In this document: piece by piece, positions 37,357 to 39,057 of the stretch
Position numbering within the stretch: the stretch's first letter is position 1
Layout of the letters: the number at the start of each line of letters is the position of its first letter
Assembly: GCA_035547155.1 (NCBI GenBank)
Contig: DASZVJ010000011.1
Span: 1-39,057 of the forward strand
Direction of reading: 5' to 3'
Length of the DNA stretch: 39,057 nucleotides
DNA from: CAZNMF01 sp035547155
GTDB lineage: Bacteria; Acidobacteriota; Vicinamibacteria; Vicinamibacterales; SCN-69-37
The notes under the pieces: generated by a model
Seen by the model: only the letters and a program-made list of their open reading frames with translations
Database searches by the model: none
Told to the model about the DNA's origin: nothing
Program-made: the position numbers and the translations under genes

Positions 37357-38172
37357 GTGACAATTGCCATCGGGATCCTCAGCGAAGCTGAAGTCATCAT
37401 CGCAACGGACTCGCAAGAAACCGCTGCCAATTACTGGAAGCGCGACGAGGCCAAAGTCCGCGCGACTTCAGGCCCAAGAGGGCAAATCGCGCTGGCCGGC
37501 GCGGGCCATGCTGGCTATGTTGATGCGCTGGTGTGTCAAGTAGAAGGTGACTTCAACAATAGAGAAGGGACTGACCTGGCGTCAGCTCGGACGTGTATCC
37601 AAGCCTCGCTGTTCCGCTTCTACTCTACGCACGTTGTCCCCTTCAAAGACGCTTCTGAGTTGGAGGTGGAGCTTCTGATTGGAGTATGTATTCCGGGCGA
37701 AATGCCGGTCCTGCTTAAGACGAATAGAGCAACACTGACGGATTGTGATGTCTATGCAGCCATTGGAGTTGGCGCGGGCCACGCGCTTCCGTTGCTTGGT
37801 CATTTGACCATCCGTGGCGGCCGAGAGCTGGCGCATAGTCTCGCGACCGCTGGCTATGTAATCGCTGAGACCAAGCAAAGCGTTGCTGACTGTGGCTACT
37901 ACACCGACGTCGCTTGGCTTGGCTGGGAGGCGACGGCAGAGTCAGGCTTCACAGAATCATTTGGCTGGTTGCATCGTCCAATCGGGATGGATCTAGACCG
38001 CCTGTTCCACCGATATTCCGAGAACGTCCAAACGCATCTGGCAACCTGCCTGTTCGGTGGAGATGTTGGCATGCGCGAGTATGCGATGAAAGAGTTTGAC
38101 GAAATCCGCAGCGCGATCATGTCGCTGACGACAGAGGCCGTTGAACGTGGGACGATCACCCGTCCAGCCTAA
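37357..38172 (+). CDS. Predicted proteasome/HslV-type Ntn hydrolase
   Basis: Product of 271 residues from GTG 37357, chosen because GAGGT lies 7 nt before it; the frame opens 29 codons earlier with a Pro/Arg-rich, non-protein-like stretch. The mature start TIAIGIL places a Thr directly after the initiator, as in HslV and proteasome beta subunits. Numbered from that Thr, Asp17 (IIATDSQET) and Lys32 (DEAKV) fall where the catalytic Asp17 and Lys33 of those enzymes lie, and IALAGAGHAGYVDALV matches the FAGGTADAFTL strand-helix. About 95 extra C-terminal residues go beyond HslV length. No partner ATPase is nearby. GC content is lower than in neighbours. Proteolytic function is inferred. Confidence 0.65.
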   Translation: MTIAIGILSEAEVIIATDSQETAANYWKRDEAKVRATSGPRGQIALAGAGHAGYVDALVCQVEGDFNNREGTDLASARTCIQASLFRFYSTHVVPFKDASELEVELLIGVCIPGEMPVLLKTNRATLTDCDVYAAIGVGAGHALPLLGHLTIRGGRELAHSLATAGYVIAETKQSVADCGYYTDVAWLGWEATAESGFTESFGWLHRPIGMDLDRLFHRYSENVQTHLATCLFGGDVGMREYAMKEFDEIRSAIMSLTTEAVERGTITRPA

Positions 38173-38189
38173 GAGGAGTCAACTCCGGT

Positions 38190-39020
38190 CTAGTTGTCGA
38201 GCAGGCCGATGATCTGCTCAACGCTCCAGGCAGTGTCGGCAACACCGGCAGCCATTGCGGGCGTCACGCGGAGCGTGCCGTGAATCTGGCAGAAGTTGTA
38301 GTGCATGAAGTGCAAGGCAATCGACGCTTCGTGCATCGAGAGCTTTTTGGAAAACGCGTTGGTTAAGCGCGTGAAGCGACGCATCTGCATCCGCATTGTG
38401 AGGTTCTGACGCTCGACGTAGGACGTGCTGATGTGTTTCGGATCGGGTGAGCCAACGACTTCTTTCTTCTCGCAGCCGGTGCAGATCGCAGGCGAGTAGC
38501 GGCGTTCGCCTTCCGGCGCGGCACCGTAGTACTTCACGAGCATCGCGTAATCGATCTCCGTGCCGAACGCGTAGTCAACCGCAGAGAGATATGGCTTGTG
38601 GCCATCCGTCGTGAGTTGGACGCGATTGGCCACGCGTGACGCGACATCGCGAAGGAACTCCATCGCCGCGCTCGCATCGCGGTTGCCGACGAAACACGAG
38701 ATGACGAGCTTCGTGTCTGCGTCGATGGCTGTCCAGGTCCAGATGTCACCTGCGTCGGGATTCCGGTCGCGAACTTCCGGCGTGACGTTCTTTTGCTTGG
38801 CGCCGATGAAGCTCCAAATCTCGTCGCACTGAATCCGCTGGCTCGTGAGGTTCCTCAGTGTCTTGTCCTGATAGGTCGCGCACGCCGCGCCGAGTTCGCG
38901 GAGCAACTTTTCGATCGTCATCCGAGCCACGCCGGTTACGCGGGCCGTGCCTCGTAATGACATGCCTTCCACTAGGCAGCGGACGACGTGGGCGCGGCGG
39001 GCGGTGTCCAATCGGTTCAT
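38190..39020 (-). CDS. IS1-family transposase, single-ORF form
   Basis: A 276-residue DDE transposase. The N-terminal HTH (SLRGTARVTGVARMTIEKLL, about 21-40) is followed by a zinc-like CATYQDKT segment, the first catalytic Asp in IQCDEIWSF (about 63-71), DADTKLV, the second Asp in LTTDGHKPYL, a C-x2-C pair (ICTGC), and the Glu in YVERQNLTMRM (about 203-213). This is the IS1-like group commonly found as one frame, unlike classical IS1, which joins InsA and InsB by frameshifting. The gene appears intact. No Shine-Dalgarno precedes ATG 39020. Confidence 0.9.
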   Translation of the reverse strand: MNRLDTARRAHVVRCLVEGMSLRGTARVTGVARMTIEKLLRELGAACATYQDKTLRNLTSQRIQCDEIWSFIGAKQKNVTPEVRDRNPDAGDIWTWTAIDADTKLVISCFVGNRDASAAMEFLRDVASRVANRVQLTTDGHKPYLSAVDYAFGTEIDYAMLVKYYGAAPEGERRYSPAICTGCEKKEVVGSPDPKHISTSYVERQNLTMRMQMRRFTRLTNAFSKKLSMHEASIALHFMHYNFCQIHGTLRVTPAMAAGVADTAWSVEQIIGLLDN

Positions 39021-39056
39021 ATTGGACAGTATGCTTGCTCATGCAAGCAATGTCAA
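39021..39056 (-). promoter_or_regulatory. Transposase promoter with palindromic spacer
   Basis: On the minus strand, TTGACA (39056-39051), a 17-bp spacer, then CATACT (39033-39028), ending 7 bp before the transposase ATG. The spacer and -10 edge include the hairpin TGCTTGC/GCAAGCA (39032-39049). Transcription would begin at or next to the start codon. Confidence 0.65.
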
Positions 39057-39057
39057 C

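Larger units (their letters stand above)
38187..39057 (-). mobile_element. IS1-type insertion sequence, right end possibly beyond window
   Basis: It contains one transposase gene with its own promoter. I could not find clean terminal inverted repeats: the left flank carries GGAGTCAACTCC (38175-38186) and the right flank TGTCAAC at the window edge, sharing only GTCAAC. Ends are therefore approximate, and no target duplication can be shown. Confidence 0.55.

Overview
The window reads as chromosomal DNA of a GC-rich, Gram-negative, respiring bacterium. The envelope inventory supports this: a SurA-type periplasmic chaperone, an outer-membrane beta-barrel protein, a heptose-1-phosphate adenylyltransferase, a Wzm/Wzt polysaccharide exporter and DsbD. 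F-type ATP synthase and a NuoG-like complex I subunit point to aerobic-type respiration. Gene style and the intergenic heptamer/octamer repeats make me favour Acidobacteriota (Vicinamibacteria-like), but this is an inference from gene content only.

Layout. 1-3.6 kb: a MetF-like fragment, then leftward nitroreductase, SDR, DoxX and an outer-membrane protein, with three short-unit tandem repeat arrays between genes. 3.6-10.7 kb, rightward: aminotransferase, AI-2E-family permease, short NuoG, DsbD and a membrane-anchored GAF protein. 11.1-20.4 kb is a signalling block: SpoIIE-type phosphatase with two GAF domains, unusual FabZ, YhaM-like nuclease, PCYCGC lipoprotein, hybrid histidine kinase, FliA-type sigma factor, a two-gene unit of a small HTH protein and an orphan HisKA-like protein, a divergent NtrC-type sigma-54 activator, a basic ORFan and a Dabb protein.

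20.4-36.7 kb is one leftward run of 14 genes, transcribed from high to low coordinates: parA, parB, atpH-A-G-D-C, PP2C phosphatase, wzm, wzt, rfaE2, mfd, a parvulin (SurA-like) and dusB. Many junctions overlap by 4 bp (GTGA or ATGA) or are only a few bases apart. A good promoter with a leader of about 180 nt precedes atpH. Fo genes (atpB, atpE, atpF) are absent. A perfect 16-bp parS palindrome lies about 140 bp upstream of parA, so this is probably the origin-proximal segregation locus.

36.7-39.06 kb is less GC-rich and accessory-looking. It holds parS, a poorly coding stretch, a predicted proteasome/HslV-type Ntn hydrolase with Thr directly after the initiator, and an IS1-type transposase with a near-consensus promoter abutting its start codon.

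Best leads: the Ntn hydrolase, the period-locked intergenic repeat arrays, the HTH plus orphan HisKA pair facing the NtrC regulator, the FabZ with an altered active-site loop, and several genes whose -10-like box sits so close to the start codon that leaderless mRNAs are likely.
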